From an uncultured Veillonella sp. (GTDB taxonomy: Bacteria; Bacillota; Negativicutes; Veillonellales; Veillonellaceae): a DNA stretch of 21,892 nt. How positions within the stretch are numbered: position 1 is the first letter of the stretch; every line of letters begins with the position of its first letter. The stretch is from positions 1 to 21,892 of the forward strand of contig URPV01000018.1 in the NCBI GenBank assembly GCA_900549805.1. The letters are read 5' to 3'. The position numbers were made by a program, and so were the translations under genes. This document shows positions 1 through 7,831 of this stretch, piece by piece. Under the pieces are notes generated by a model, which was not told where the DNA came from, made no database searches, and saw nothing but the letters and a program-made list of their open reading frames with translations.

Positions 1-264
1 GATATAGTAGTGTTGGAAGGCCACCATTTCTCCATCAAAACCCTCCCAGCGAGGGCTAGAAGGTCCCTCAAAGAAGGTTCCCCCGTAGAAGATATAGGCA
101 TAATTTTTACGATCTTCATCATTTTTGACGACCCCTAGGCGCTTGGCACCAACGACGGTAATATCAGACTGACGGTCTACCCAGAAAACCCGTTCTTCCC
201 CTTCAAAATTTTGCCAAAAACCAAGGGGGTTATTCAATTGTAAAGGAATGCGATGGTATTGCAT
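1..264 (-). CDS. Isochorismate synthase-like protein, N-terminal part (runs off the window)
   Basis: An open frame starts with ATG at 264 and runs 88 codons to the window edge without a stop, so only the N-terminus is visible. A good ribosome site (GGAAGGAG) lies 6 nt before the ATG. The translation begins MQYHRIPLQLNNPLGFW and contains a run like VFWVDRQSDITVVGAKRLG, then YIFYGGTFFEGPSS and WEGFDGEMVAFQHYYI. This order (a W-x-D-R strand, a glycine-rich FGG-like strand, then W-x-x-F and a strand of hydrophobics) resembles the N-terminal domain of MenF/EntC isochorismate synthases, which make isochorismate from chorismate for menaquinone or siderophores. The catalytic C-terminal domain is outside the window, so function is inferred from the N-terminus alone. 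It is divergent from the cupin gene at 434. Confidence 0.55.
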   Translation of the reverse strand, partial: MQYHRIPLQLNNPLGFWQNFEGEERVFWVDRQSDITVVGAKRLGVVKNDEDRKNYAYIFYGGTFFEGPSSPRWEGFDGEMVAFQHYYI

Positions 265-302
265 GAAAACTCCTTCCCTTACTTCGAAAACTGTCGATTA
301 TT

Positions 303-311
303 ATTGTATCA
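303..311 (-). promoter_or_regulatory. Extended -10 promoter for the isochorismate-synthase-like gene
   Basis: On the minus strand TGATACAAT (TG-n-TACAAT) forms an extended -10 box about 40 nt before the ATG at 264. No convincing -35 box is seen 16-18 bp upstream, which is tolerable for extended -10 promoters. Read by eye only. Confidence 0.4.
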
Positions 312-340
312 TTCTTAGGCTAAAAGAAACAGGGAGTGCC

Positions 341-369
341 TTGAACCACAAGTTCACAAGTGATATACT
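341..369 (+). promoter_or_regulatory. Promoter of the cupin gene
   Basis: TTGAAC (341-346) and TATACT (364-369) are separated by exactly 17 bp, a sigma-70 arrangement. Transcription would start near 376, giving a leader of about 58 nt. The -35 box overlaps a small inverted repeat, TGAAC-5-GTTCA (342-356), which could be an operator. Confidence 0.55.
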
Positions 370-433
370 CTAATTATAGTTAGTGTGTTTTTAATTCTTA
401 CCTATTTAATCATTCCAGAAAGGTCATATTCCT

Positions 434-787
434 ATGGCAGATACAAGAATTTTCAAGCTCACTGAGATTGCTAAATCTGGTGACCAAGCAACAAAGACCG
501 TTTTCTATACAAGTGACTCTACTAGTGGTTCTGTATGGGTGGTTAAACCTGGTCAAATGGTTGTCCCCCACACTCATCCTACGGGCGACGATTTTTGGTA
601 CTGCGTAAAAGGACAAGGTCTTTTCTATCTACAAGTAGGTCAAGAAGTGGCCGTTACACAGGGAGATATGATTATCTCCTCTAAGGGACAATGCCATGGT
701 CTCAAAAATACAGGGAAAGATGACTTCATCTTTGTTTCCGTCGTCGGCCCCCTTCCTGTAGGCTATGAAAAATTGACTAACAGCTAA
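434..787 (+). CDS. Small single-domain cupin protein
   Basis: A 117-residue protein with one cupin barrel. Cupin motif 1 is visible as G40-x5-H46-x-H48-x4-D53-x6-G60. The usual Glu is replaced by Asp53. Motif 2 is G77 to H88-x3-N92. His46, His48, Asp53 and His88 would form a metal site, so a metal-dependent role (sugar or small-molecule binding, isomerase, dioxygenase or sensor-like) is possible, but the sequence does not identify the substrate. The ribosome site AGAAAGG lies 10 nt before the ATG. The gene is monocistronic: it has its own promoter and a strong terminator at 821-864. It is divergent from the isochorismate-synthase-like gene. Small cupins of this type are often annotated only as cupin domain-containing protein, and I cannot go further. 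Confidence 0.85.
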   Translation: MADTRIFKLTEIAKSGDQATKTVFYTSDSTSGSVWVVKPGQMVVPHTHPTGDDFWYCVKGQGLFYLQVGQEVAVTQGDMIISSKGQCHGLKNTGKDDFIFVSVVGPLPVGYEKLTNS

Positions 788-820
788 TTACCAACAAGGT
801 AATCCAGAAGCTAGAAAGTA

Positions 821-864
821 AAAGAGAGAGCCCCCGTAGCATAAGCTACGGGGGCTCTCTCTTT
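821..864. terminator. Bidirectional intrinsic terminator between the cupin gene and cooS
   Basis: A perfect 20-bp stem (821-840 with 845-864) closes an ATAA loop. The GC-rich core is flanked by T-rich ends on both strands. It lies between convergent genes ending at 787 (+) and 918 (-), so it probably stops both transcripts. Confidence 0.9.
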
Positions 865-917
865 CTAGTATTCACTGAAGTTATAAAGATTAACTACCAT
901 CTAGATGCTGAGCTCCC

Positions 918-3158
918 TTAAATCTTCCAACCTAATTTACGGCGTTTTTCATTAATATCTTCAACGATTTTTTGGCCTAATCGCTTGCCGTCTACATCTA
1001 CATACATAACAGAACCCAAGGTATGGGCTGTATCCTTCTTGAGGAAGTTAGTAACGGCACGAGACCCCTGTACAGGTGGCTCTACGCAGTGGTAGGAATT
1101 AATCCCCATAAGGCGGAAGCCCAAGGAGGCACATACCCCTTTTTCGTTGGACCATTCTGGGCTGGACATAGCGTAAGGCATTTGTGGTAGAGTCAAGCCA
1201 AATTGACTTGCAATAGCCCCAAAAATGCCAGAGGATTTAGCATTATCCACGCACTCACCCACATGCCATACAGGCGGCATATTGGTATCCTTAAAGAATT
1301 TTTGTAAGCCAGGACCACATTTTTCAAGGACCGCTTCAGGATTACAAAGGCCCATCTTGAGAAGAGGGAAGGAGGCACAACCATTGGTCAAGATGATGAT
1401 ATCCTTCTTTAAGCATTCCAAGGCCACTTCATAGGTTGGTTTTTCGAAGACAACCCGTGGATTAGAGCAACCTACAATATTGACGATTCCGCGAATGGTA
1501 CCCTCCTCTAAGGCCTTGGCAATATTGTCATACCCAAACTCTTGACCTACATTGTAAGGGTTAAAGCCTACTTTACCCGTAACCTCATACGGTGGAATAA
1601 AGACTGGCAGCCCACGGCGTTCTACATGACTTTGAAGAGCTCGTTCTAAAATCTTACGAGCAATGGCCTCCGTTTGATCCATATTGGTGTGGAACCGGTC
1701 ATAGGCATAGTGTTCAGAACCTGGTAGGCGAGCCGCATCAGATGTAGTCACCACAACGGTCTGCGTACACTTAGCAACATCCATAATAGCCGGATATATA
1801 TCCTGTACGTCCGCACACCAGAGATCTAGGGCTCCAGTGCCAAGGACGAGTTCTGCACCAATTGCATTAGACAAAGGAATAACATTCTCATAGCGGTACA
1901 TATTTTGTAGACCAGAGCAGCAAATCCCGTAGAATTTAATCCCCTTAGCGCCAATTTCCTTAGCCCGATTTTGGTATTCTTCACTATTACCCAATTGAAC
2001 TACCTTGGATACCAGCATTGGCAAATGGCCATGAACGGCAATATTAACATAATTTTTCTCAAGAGCCCCTACATTGACGCGGCAGTCACGGATTTCCCCT
2101 TCCCCATACAGGATGTCTGTAACGATATCCGCCGCCACAACACCGGTAAAGGTGAATGCCAAGCCACAGCGCAAGAAGGCCCGCATGTTGGAGTACCAAT
2201 CACCATCGGTGCCAACACAGGTTCTATGGTAGGTATCAAAGGCTTCATTATAGGCAGAAATTGGTAGAATATCCAAATCCTTCCAAATCTTTTGCCGTTC
2301 TTCAGGGGCCATGTGCTTAATCGTCAAATATTCCCCTGGCATAGCCCGACTCAAATCTTCAATTAAGATATCTGCAATATCATTGGCAATTTCTTTGAGC
2401 TCACGCCCTTCTGTGGGAATATTGAAAGCATTAGCCACTTCGTAAAGTTTACGGGTCCCTACGATAGGATGGTCGTATTCACCAGTAATAGCTTTCTTGA
2501 GGGCAATCAAGAGCTCCCGTGCATGGGCTCCATGCTGGGTCAAACCACCCGCTGCAGCACGGGCCATGTTACGAGCTACGATGAGGTCTGCATCAGCGCC
2601 ACAAATCCCTCTTGGCGCTTTTTCCGTGATTCGGCAAGGACCCATAAAGCAAATCTTGCAGCATACACCAGCAATGCCAAAAGTACATTGTGGTTGTTGT
2701 TTATCAAAGCGGTCAAAGACAGTATCACATCCCATTTGTTCCATGCGATAGAGGAGCTCGCGGACTGCTGGATCTGGAGTTTCCTCCATTACCTTTTGCT
2801 TGTTAGGCCAGGTCTTGCGATACTCACGAACAGCCTTCATGTAATCCACAACCCCTGGAGCCCCATGACCTTCTCCTGGCGCATGAGTATGGGTAGCCCA
2901 CTTTTCACCAGCCAATTGCACATCACCGTGACTATGGGTATGACCTCCGTGACTGTGTACATGACCATGGCTATGGTTGTGGTGATGTCCATGATTATGG
3001 TCATGGTCATGACCGTGATGGTGGTCACCATGATTATGGCTAGGGCCATGAACTTCTTCATAGGAAGCCCCACAAGCGGACGGACAACCTTGGCATGGAC
3101 TTGCCACTACTTGCTCTATTTGATTTGTTTGTTCTTGATTCTTCTTAGTATTGCTCAT
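918..3158 (-). CDS. cooS: Anaerobic Ni-CODH-family protein (CooS-like) with His-rich N-terminal tail and atypical active-site ligand
   Basis: 746 residues, about 110 longer than typical CooS. Residues 22-29 hold C-x2-C-x3-C. Residues 37-77 contain 21 histidines, alternating with Gly, Asp, Asn and Ser. The CODH body starts near residue 105. C158, C166, C167, C170, C175 and C186 match the D- and B-cluster cysteines. For the active-site C cluster, H378, C414, C564, C594 and C636 align by motif with H261, C295, C446, C476 and C526 of Carboxydothermus CODH-II. The position of C333 is Asp453 (motif DVQD instead of DxQC), with Cys448 five residues upstream. K673 aligns with catalytic K563, and H209 and H212 with H93 and H96. 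The next proton-relay histidines are replaced (E215, I218). True CODHs interconvert CO and CO2, but a homologue lacking a ligand cysteine may not. The ribosome site TAGGAG precedes the ATG, and the gene follows the transporter gene by 17 nt. Confidence 0.9.
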   Translation of the reverse strand: MSNTKKNQEQTNQIEQVVASPCQGCPSACGASYEEVHGPSHNHGDHHHGHDHDHNHGHHHNHSHGHVHSHGGHTHSHGDVQLAGEKWATHTHAPGEGHGAPGVVDYMKAVREYRKTWPNKQKVMEETPDPAVRELLYRMEQMGCDTVFDRFDKQQPQCTFGIAGVCCKICFMGPCRITEKAPRGICGADADLIVARNMARAAAGGLTQHGAHARELLIALKKAITGEYDHPIVGTRKLYEVANAFNIPTEGRELKEIANDIADILIEDLSRAMPGEYLTIKHMAPEERQKIWKDLDILPISAYNEAFDTYHRTCVGTDGDWYSNMRAFLRCGLAFTFTGVVAADIVTDILYGEGEIRDCRVNVGALEKNYVNIAVHGHLPMLVSKVVQLGNSEEYQNRAKEIGAKGIKFYGICCSGLQNMYRYENVIPLSNAIGAELVLGTGALDLWCADVQDIYPAIMDVAKCTQTVVVTTSDAARLPGSEHYAYDRFHTNMDQTEAIARKILERALQSHVERRGLPVFIPPYEVTGKVGFNPYNVGQEFGYDNIAKALEEGTIRGIVNIVGCSNPRVVFEKPTYEVALECLKKDIIILTNGCASFPLLKMGLCNPEAVLEKCGPGLQKFFKDTNMPPVWHVGECVDNAKSSGIFGAIASQFGLTLPQMPYAMSSPEWSNEKGVCASLGFRLMGINSYHCVEPPVQGSRAVTNFLKKDTAHTLGSVMYVDVDGKRLGQKIVEDINEKRRKLGWKI
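2928..3050 (-). repeat. Low-complexity His-codon repeat encoding the metal-binding-like tail of CooS
   Basis: This stretch encodes residues 37-77 of the CooS-like protein, 21 of them His, mostly in H-x or H-H pairs with Gly, Asp, Asn and Ser. At DNA level it is a degenerate run of CAT/CAC codons alternating with GGT, GAT and AAT-type codons, prone to slippage or in-frame length change. His-rich tails of this kind occur in nickel chaperones such as HypB, UreE and CooJ (established knowledge). A nickel-storage role here is inference. Confidence 0.85.
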
Positions 3159-3175
3159 ATAAAACTCCTACACTA

Positions 3176-4510
3176 CTATAGTGTCATCCAAAAATCACTG
3201 AAAGTATATACAGATAAAACACAACCCACAAGACAAATAACGAGAATGCTCAAGCTGAAAGCAGCAACTGGCCTCCAGCCAATGGCCTTAATAGCTGCCC
3301 AGCGGGTAGTCATACCAATGGATAAAAAGCAAAGGGTGAAAAAGTACCCCCGCAAGTCCTTTAAGACGCCTAGGACCTCTTGCTTATAAGCTAGGGATGA
3401 TTCCGTTGGCAATAGATGTAAAATCAAAGCCGTCATAAGGGAGGCACCGAAAAGACCTAGGATAAACTTTGGAAAGCGAACCCAGATTTCCTTTAAGAAG
3501 GATAGCAAGGTAAAAGATTCTCCCCTTTCTGGAGACCGGTCCCAATGTTTAACAGCCAAGATGGCTACTAGGAGGGCCCAGATAACCACACCCATATCAC
3601 GCCCTATTACCTTAACTAGGGTATAAGACTGGAGGGCCAGATCATCGTTCATAGATGATAGGGCCGCAAAGCCAGCCACATCAGCCGTCTCGGCAGAGCC
3701 AATCCAGGCGCCGGCTAGACGCCCATCTAGCCCCAATATATCGCTCAAGCCTGTGAGCACGAACATGAGAACTACAGAGGAGAGCACAACTAGGACAAAA
3801 CCTGTTGAGATGGCCGACAACTTTGCCCGACTAGCTTCTGAGCAAGCGATAACGCCCGTAATATTACCTACGGCTAAACCGCCAGCTAAGGCGGAAGCTA
3901 GCTTATTATCTAAACCAAAGACCTTAGTGGCCATCAAGAAGCAGGTGCCAAAGCCCAAGCAGGCCACTAGGAGGGACTGCCCTATGGCTATAGGACCTGC
4001 GGTGATGATAACCGTGAAGGGCAAGGTAGCACCCATGAGAATAATCCCCAGCTTAAGCCAAAACTCACCCCGCATAGCTACCCGTATCCAATCTGGCAAG
4101 GTTACCAAGTTGCCTATGACAAAGCCTATCGCTAGTGCCAAAAGAGGACCCTCTAGTTTCCATGCCTTGAATGGTGAGTAAGCGCCCAAAACTATACAAA
4201 GACCAATGATTAGCCAGAGGCAGGAAAAGCCTTTAGTCCAATGTCCTAGGGATAAGCCCATCCCCCTCGCACTCAGGAGCGTCATAAGAAGGACTAAGGC
4301 AAAGGCTCCTGCAAAAGAAGGAAGGCGGTCACCTAAAAGACTTGCTAAGGATAACCAAGAGGCCCAGTGGGGCATCGTTAAGTGAATAGAGGTCAACCAC
4401 CCACTAGGACTTACTAGGAAGACTAAGGATGCAGCCAGCACTAAACCCAGCCCCAATGTAATCACCCACGAGTCTTCATGTAGAAACCAGCGCCGTATGA
4501 CTCCTTGCAT
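3176..4510 (-). CDS. YeiH-family (UPF0324, putative sulfate exporter type) membrane transporter
   Basis: 444 residues, mostly hydrophobic, with about 11-12 predicted membrane segments. The core from about residue 125 resembles YeiH/UPF0324. A LEGPLLALAIGFVIGN segment is followed by WLKLGIILMGA, then GGLAVGNITGVIACSEA at the position of the family's glycine-rich GxxxCGxxA-type loop. After it come WIGSAETADVAGFAAL and TLVKVIGRDMGVVIW. The protein is about 100 residues longer than the usual family length because of extra N-terminal membrane segments. The family is commonly called putative sulfate exporter, but the substrate is weakly established. The ribosome site AGGAGG precedes the ATG. It is first in a transcript with the CooS-like gene, 17 nt apart, which suggests transport linked to that enzyme. 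Confidence 0.75.
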   Translation of the reverse strand: MQGVIRRWFLHEDSWVITLGLGLVLAASLVFLVSPSGWLTSIHLTMPHWASWLSLASLLGDRLPSFAGAFALVLLMTLLSARGMGLSLGHWTKGFSCLWLIIGLCIVLGAYSPFKAWKLEGPLLALAIGFVIGNLVTLPDWIRVAMRGEFWLKLGIILMGATLPFTVIITAGPIAIGQSLLVACLGFGTCFLMATKVFGLDNKLASALAGGLAVGNITGVIACSEASRAKLSAISTGFVLVVLSSVVLMFVLTGLSDILGLDGRLAGAWIGSAETADVAGFAALSSMNDDLALQSYTLVKVIGRDMGVVIWALLVAILAVKHWDRSPERGESFTLLSFLKEIWVRFPKFILGLFGASLMTALILHLLPTESSLAYKQEVLGVLKDLRGYFFTLCFLSIGMTTRWAAIKAIGWRPVAAFSLSILVICLVGCVLSVYTFSDFWMTL

Positions 4511-4600
4511 GTGATCCCTCCTCTCTCCTGCTTATCACTACTACAGGTACTTACTAACCATTTGAATAAGATTTAGCTTATTAGCAATATTGTAATTCAC

Positions 4601-4630
4601 ATTATATTAGTATGTTTTAACCCCGGTCAA
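4601..4630 (-). promoter_or_regulatory. Promoter of the transporter-cooS operon
   Basis: On the minus strand TTGACC (4630-4625) and a perfect TATAAT (4606-4601) are separated by 18 bp. The predicted start is near 4594, leaving a leader of about 84 nt. The leader contains a small AATAAG/CTTATT dyad (4565-4582). Confidence 0.7.
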
Positions 4631-4888
4631 TTAGTTTTTCTATGAATCAAAGACGATAGTCCATTCCATAAATACATATTAGGAGTGAATATCTTCTCTT
4701 ATAGACTAATCCTTTTTATTTCCCTATAAACAATGGGAATTTTAATGAGCCCGTATTTCATATATATTCCTATTTTTCCTAGGATAAAAAAGTAGAGGCC
4801 CTCTATTTTTCCCTTTAAATTTAGGCTTTTAGGTATTTACATGATTTTTACATGAAATTTCCATGGGTAAATGACAATCATTGAGACG
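4631..4888. other. AT-rich intergenic spacer, no gene seen
   Basis: No supported reading frame is seen between the operon promoter and the purD terminator. The stretch is AT-rich. A short A/T-flanked hairpin (TAGAG-GCC-CTCTA near 4792-4804, with A-run before and T-run after) looks like a weak terminator-like remnant. No other structure was recognised. Confidence 0.5.
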
Positions 4889-4931
4889 CAAAAAAGACTG
4901 GCAGAGATATAAACTATCTCTGCCAGTCTTT
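4889..4931 (-). terminator. Intrinsic terminator of the purine operon
   Basis: A 17-bp perfect stem (4893-4909 with 4915-4931) and a 5-nt loop. In the minus-strand RNA it is followed by a run of six to seven U. It lies 37 nt past the purD stop codon. Confidence 0.92.
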
Positions 4932-4967
4932 CCTCAATACGAACTTATATGCATATAAACAAGTAAC

Positions 4968-6242
4968 TTACTTGGCTTTAAAAGCCTTAGCCCCTATATC
5001 ATGCCTATATTGGGCACCGTCAAATGAAATTCTTTTAACACGCCCATAAGCCTTGTCTAGAGCCGATCTCAAATCAGGGCCCAAACCGACAACGCCTAAT
5101 ACACGCCCACCATTGGTTTGATAAGAGCCATTTTCATAACGCGTTCCCGAATGAAAAACTATCACATCTCCTTGGGGACCAGCTTCTAAAGGACCCGAAA
5201 TGATATCCCCCTTATGAGAGGAAGCCGGATAACCTTGAGAGGCCATAATAACGCAAGCTGCCGAACCATTCTTCCAGGTTACCTGCTTAGGGTCCAAACG
5301 TCCTTGAGCACAGGCCATCATAATCCGGCCCAAATCCCCCTCCAATAGAGGTAGAATTACTTGCGTCTCCGGATCTCCAAAGCGGGCGTTAAACTCAACT
5401 ACCTTAGGACCCTCTTCAGTTATCATAAGGCCCGCATAAAGACAACCTATGTAAGGCATCCCCTCCTGAGCCATGGCCGCCACCAGAGGTTCAAGAATCG
5501 TTTTTATTGCTTGACTCTTGAGCGCTTCTGTTAAGATAGGCGCTGGTGCATAAGTTCCCATGCCGCCCGTATTAGGCCCTCTATCACCATCATATATACA
5601 CTTATGGTCTTGGGCTCCTACCATAGGAACCAAGGTCCTACCATCTACAAAGGCGAGAAGGCTAGCCTCTTCCCCTTCCATAAATTCTTCAACCACAACA
5701 CAGGCTCCAGCTGAGCCAAACTGATTATCCTCCAACATATGGTCAATAGCCTGGTCAGCCTGATCTAAACTAGTAGCCACAACAACGCCCTTACCAGCTG
5801 CTAGCCCATCTGCTTTGATAACCACAGGAGCCCCTAGCCTATGAGCAAAAGTCTTAGCCTCACCAGCTTTTGTAAACACTTGATAGGCCGCTGTAGGGAC
5901 TCCATATTTTTTCATCAAGTCTTTTGCAAAGGCCTTAGACCCCTCTAGCTGAGCCGCTTTTTGCGAGGGGCCAAAGACCCAAAAACCCTCACCTCTGAGA
6001 TAGTCCGTAAGGCCTTCAACTAAAGGTGCTTCTGGCCCGATAACCACCAAGTCTACCTCATGAGATTTAAGAAAGGCCAGTAGTTGCTCCCGATCGCTCC
6101 AAGAGAAAGCGCCCCGTTGGGCCAGGTCTTCCATAGCATCAGAACCAGGCACAACAAAGAGTTCCTCTACAGAAGGGCTCTTACGAAGAGACCAAAGGAT
6201 GGCATGTTCACGTCCGCCAGAACCAATTACGCATACATTCAT
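4968..6242 (-). CDS. purD: Phosphoribosylamine-glycine ligase
   Basis: 424 residues, the usual PurD length. It joins 5-phosphoribosylamine and glycine with ATP to form GAR, the second step of purine synthesis. The N-terminus MNVCVIGSGGREHAI is the family signature. The ATP-grasp elements KADGLAAGKGV, EEFMEGEEAS, GPNTGGMGTYAP and the metal-binding EFNARFGDPETQ are present in order. The start is supported by an AAGGGG ribosome site that overlaps the purH stop region, 13 nt between genes. It is last of seven co-oriented purine genes and is followed by a strong terminator. Nothing unusual is seen. Confidence 0.97.
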   Translation of the reverse strand: MNVCVIGSGGREHAILWSLRKSPSVEELFVVPGSDAMEDLAQRGAFSWSDREQLLAFLKSHEVDLVVIGPEAPLVEGLTDYLRGEGFWVFGPSQKAAQLEGSKAFAKDLMKKYGVPTAAYQVFTKAGEAKTFAHRLGAPVVIKADGLAAGKGVVVATSLDQADQAIDHMLEDNQFGSAGACVVVEEFMEGEEASLLAFVDGRTLVPMVGAQDHKCIYDGDRGPNTGGMGTYAPAPILTEALKSQAIKTILEPLVAAMAQEGMPYIGCLYAGLMITEEGPKVVEFNARFGDPETQVILPLLEGDLGRIMMACAQGRLDPKQVTWKNGSAACVIMASQGYPASSHKGDIISGPLEAGPQGDVIVFHSGTRYENGSYQTNGGRVLGVVGLGPDLRSALDKAYGRVKRISFDGAQYRHDIGAKAFKAK

Positions 6243-6255
6243 AGCTCTTTACCCC

Positions 6256-7785
6256 TTAGTGTTTAAAGTGACGAATCTTTGTAAATACCATGGCTATACC
6301 AGCTTTATTGGCCGCATCAATGGATTCTTGATCTCGAATGGATCCGCCCGGTTGAATGATAGCTGCAATCCCATATTGAGCGGCGGTTTCTACCGTGTCA
6401 CCAAAAGGGAAGAAAGCATCAGATGCCAAAATGGCACCCTTAGCTTTATCTCCAGCTTGATCTAGGGCAATGTTAGCTGCCCCTACCCGGTTCATTTGGC
6501 CAGCTCCAACACCTAATGTGGAAGCAGCATTAGACACTAGGATAGCATTGGATTTTACATGCTTAACCATCTTCCATGCGAATTCCAAGGCCTTCCATTG
6601 GTCTTCCGTCGGCTTCACCTCAGTCACTACATCATAGGCAGCTGGTGATTCTGCAAGCCTATCTTCTGTTTGTACCAAGAGACCACCAGATACCTTCTTG
6701 AGAACTAGCTGGTCCTCTTGTGGTTCTCCCAATTGAATGAGGCGGACATTCTTCTTAGCTTCTAAGATATCCAAGGCCTCTTGGCTAAAGGCTGGTGCCA
6801 TGATAACTTCTAGAAAAATCTTAGCCATTTCTTGAGCCGTTTGCCCATCTACAGGTCGGTTGAGAGCTACGATGCCACCAAAGGCAGATATCGTATCCGC
6901 TTGGTAGGCATTGACATAGGCTTGGTGGATGCTAGTAGCTCGCGCTGCTCCACAAGGATTAGTATGCTTGACAATGCAAGCAGCTGGCTCTTGGAATTCC
7001 CAGACCATATTCCAGGCTGCTTCCATATCCACAATATTATTATAAGATAATTCTTTACCGTGTAATTGTTTCATAGCACCCAGGCCAGAGGCTTGACCAA
7101 TTTCCTTATAAAAGGCCGCTGTTTGATGAGGGTTTTCCCCATAACGGAGGTCTGTCACCTTTTCATAGGCTGCTAGGAAGGTATAGGGCATAGGAGCCTG
7201 TCCTACTTTCGGAGCCAAGTAGTTAGCGATAGCCGTATCATAGGCGGCTGTATGGGCAAAGGCCTCTTGGGCCAAAGTCAATCGATAGGCATCTGTCAGG
7301 CCTCCTTCTTGTTTGAGTTGTTCTAAAATTTGACCGTAGCGGTCTGGATTGACTACTACCCCCACATAGGCATTATTTTTAGCAGCAGACCGGACCATAG
7401 TCGGCCCACCAATATCTATATTTTCAATGGCTTCATCTAAGGTCACACCTGATTTCGCAATAGTCTCCCGGAAAGGATAGAGATTGACTACCACCAGGTC
7501 AATAGGTTCAATGCCGTGTTCCTCCATAGCCGCGCGGTGATCTGGCTTATTACGAAGGGCTAAAATACCACCATGAACTACAGGATGTAGGGTCTTTACA
7601 CGGCCATCCATCATCTCTGGAAAATGAGTTAAGTCTTCTACGGCATGGGCAGGTATGCCTGCATCCTTAATAACCTTAAGCGTTCCTCCTGTGGAGTAGA
7701 TGGTTACACCTAGGTCAACAAGTCCTCTTGCAAAGTCCACAATTCCACGTTTATCCGATACGCTCAACAAGGCATTTTTTATCAT
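6256..7785 (-). CDS. purH: Bifunctional AICAR formyltransferase / IMP cyclohydrolase
   Basis: 509 residues from the preferred start. The N-terminal MGS-like IMP cyclohydrolase domain shows LLSVSDKRG, YSTGGT and DGRVKTLHP. The C-terminal AICAR transformylase domain shows RYGENPHQ, KHTNPCG (about residues 273-279) and QPGGSIRDQE. It performs the last two steps to IMP, using 10-formyl-tetrahydrofolate. Two in-frame ATGs exist. The first (7791) is only 1 nt from the AGGAGG ribosome site, while the second (7785) is 7 nt away and gives MIKNALLSVSDKRG, the normal family N-terminus, so 7785 is chosen. It lies between purN and purD. Confidence 0.96.
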   Translation of the reverse strand: MIKNALLSVSDKRGIVDFARGLVDLGVTIYSTGGTLKVIKDAGIPAHAVEDLTHFPEMMDGRVKTLHPVVHGGILALRNKPDHRAAMEEHGIEPIDLVVVNLYPFRETIAKSGVTLDEAIENIDIGGPTMVRSAAKNNAYVGVVVNPDRYGQILEQLKQEGGLTDAYRLTLAQEAFAHTAAYDTAIANYLAPKVGQAPMPYTFLAAYEKVTDLRYGENPHQTAAFYKEIGQASGLGAMKQLHGKELSYNNIVDMEAAWNMVWEFQEPAACIVKHTNPCGAARATSIHQAYVNAYQADTISAFGGIVALNRPVDGQTAQEMAKIFLEVIMAPAFSQEALDILEAKKNVRLIQLGEPQEDQLVLKKVSGGLLVQTEDRLAESPAAYDVVTEVKPTEDQWKALEFAWKMVKHVKSNAILVSNAASTLGVGAGQMNRVGAANIALDQAGDKAKGAILASDAFFPFGDTVETAAQYGIAAIIQPGGSIRDQESIDAANKAGIAMVFTKIRHFKH

Positions 7786-7792
7786 ATGCATC

Positions 7793-7798
7793 CCTCCT
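7793..7798 (-). promoter_or_regulatory. purH ribosome binding site that decides the start
   Basis: AGGAGG on the minus strand. It ends 1 nt before the upstream ATG (7791) but 7 nt before the second ATG (7785), so translation should begin at the second. Confidence 0.75.
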
Positions 7799-7831
7799 AC
7801 ATCTCATGTTTCAAGAAGCTACAAGTTCGTA

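Noticed and set aside
341..356. LexA-like box before the cupin gene
   Set aside because: GAAC and GTTC are separated by 5 rather than the 4 bases of the Gram-positive LexA box, and a DNA-damage role for a small cupin is unlikely.
2469..3389. A 306-codon plus-strand open frame across the start of cooS
   Set aside because: It is antisense to the His-rich cooS 5' end and the end of the transporter gene, rich in Met/Val/Thr from reversed His codons. It has no ribosome site and no recognisable family.
4786..4810. Terminator-like hairpin in the purD-transporter spacer
   Set aside because: The stem is only 5 bp with A/T flanks and no gene ends there. The real purD terminator is at 4889-4931.
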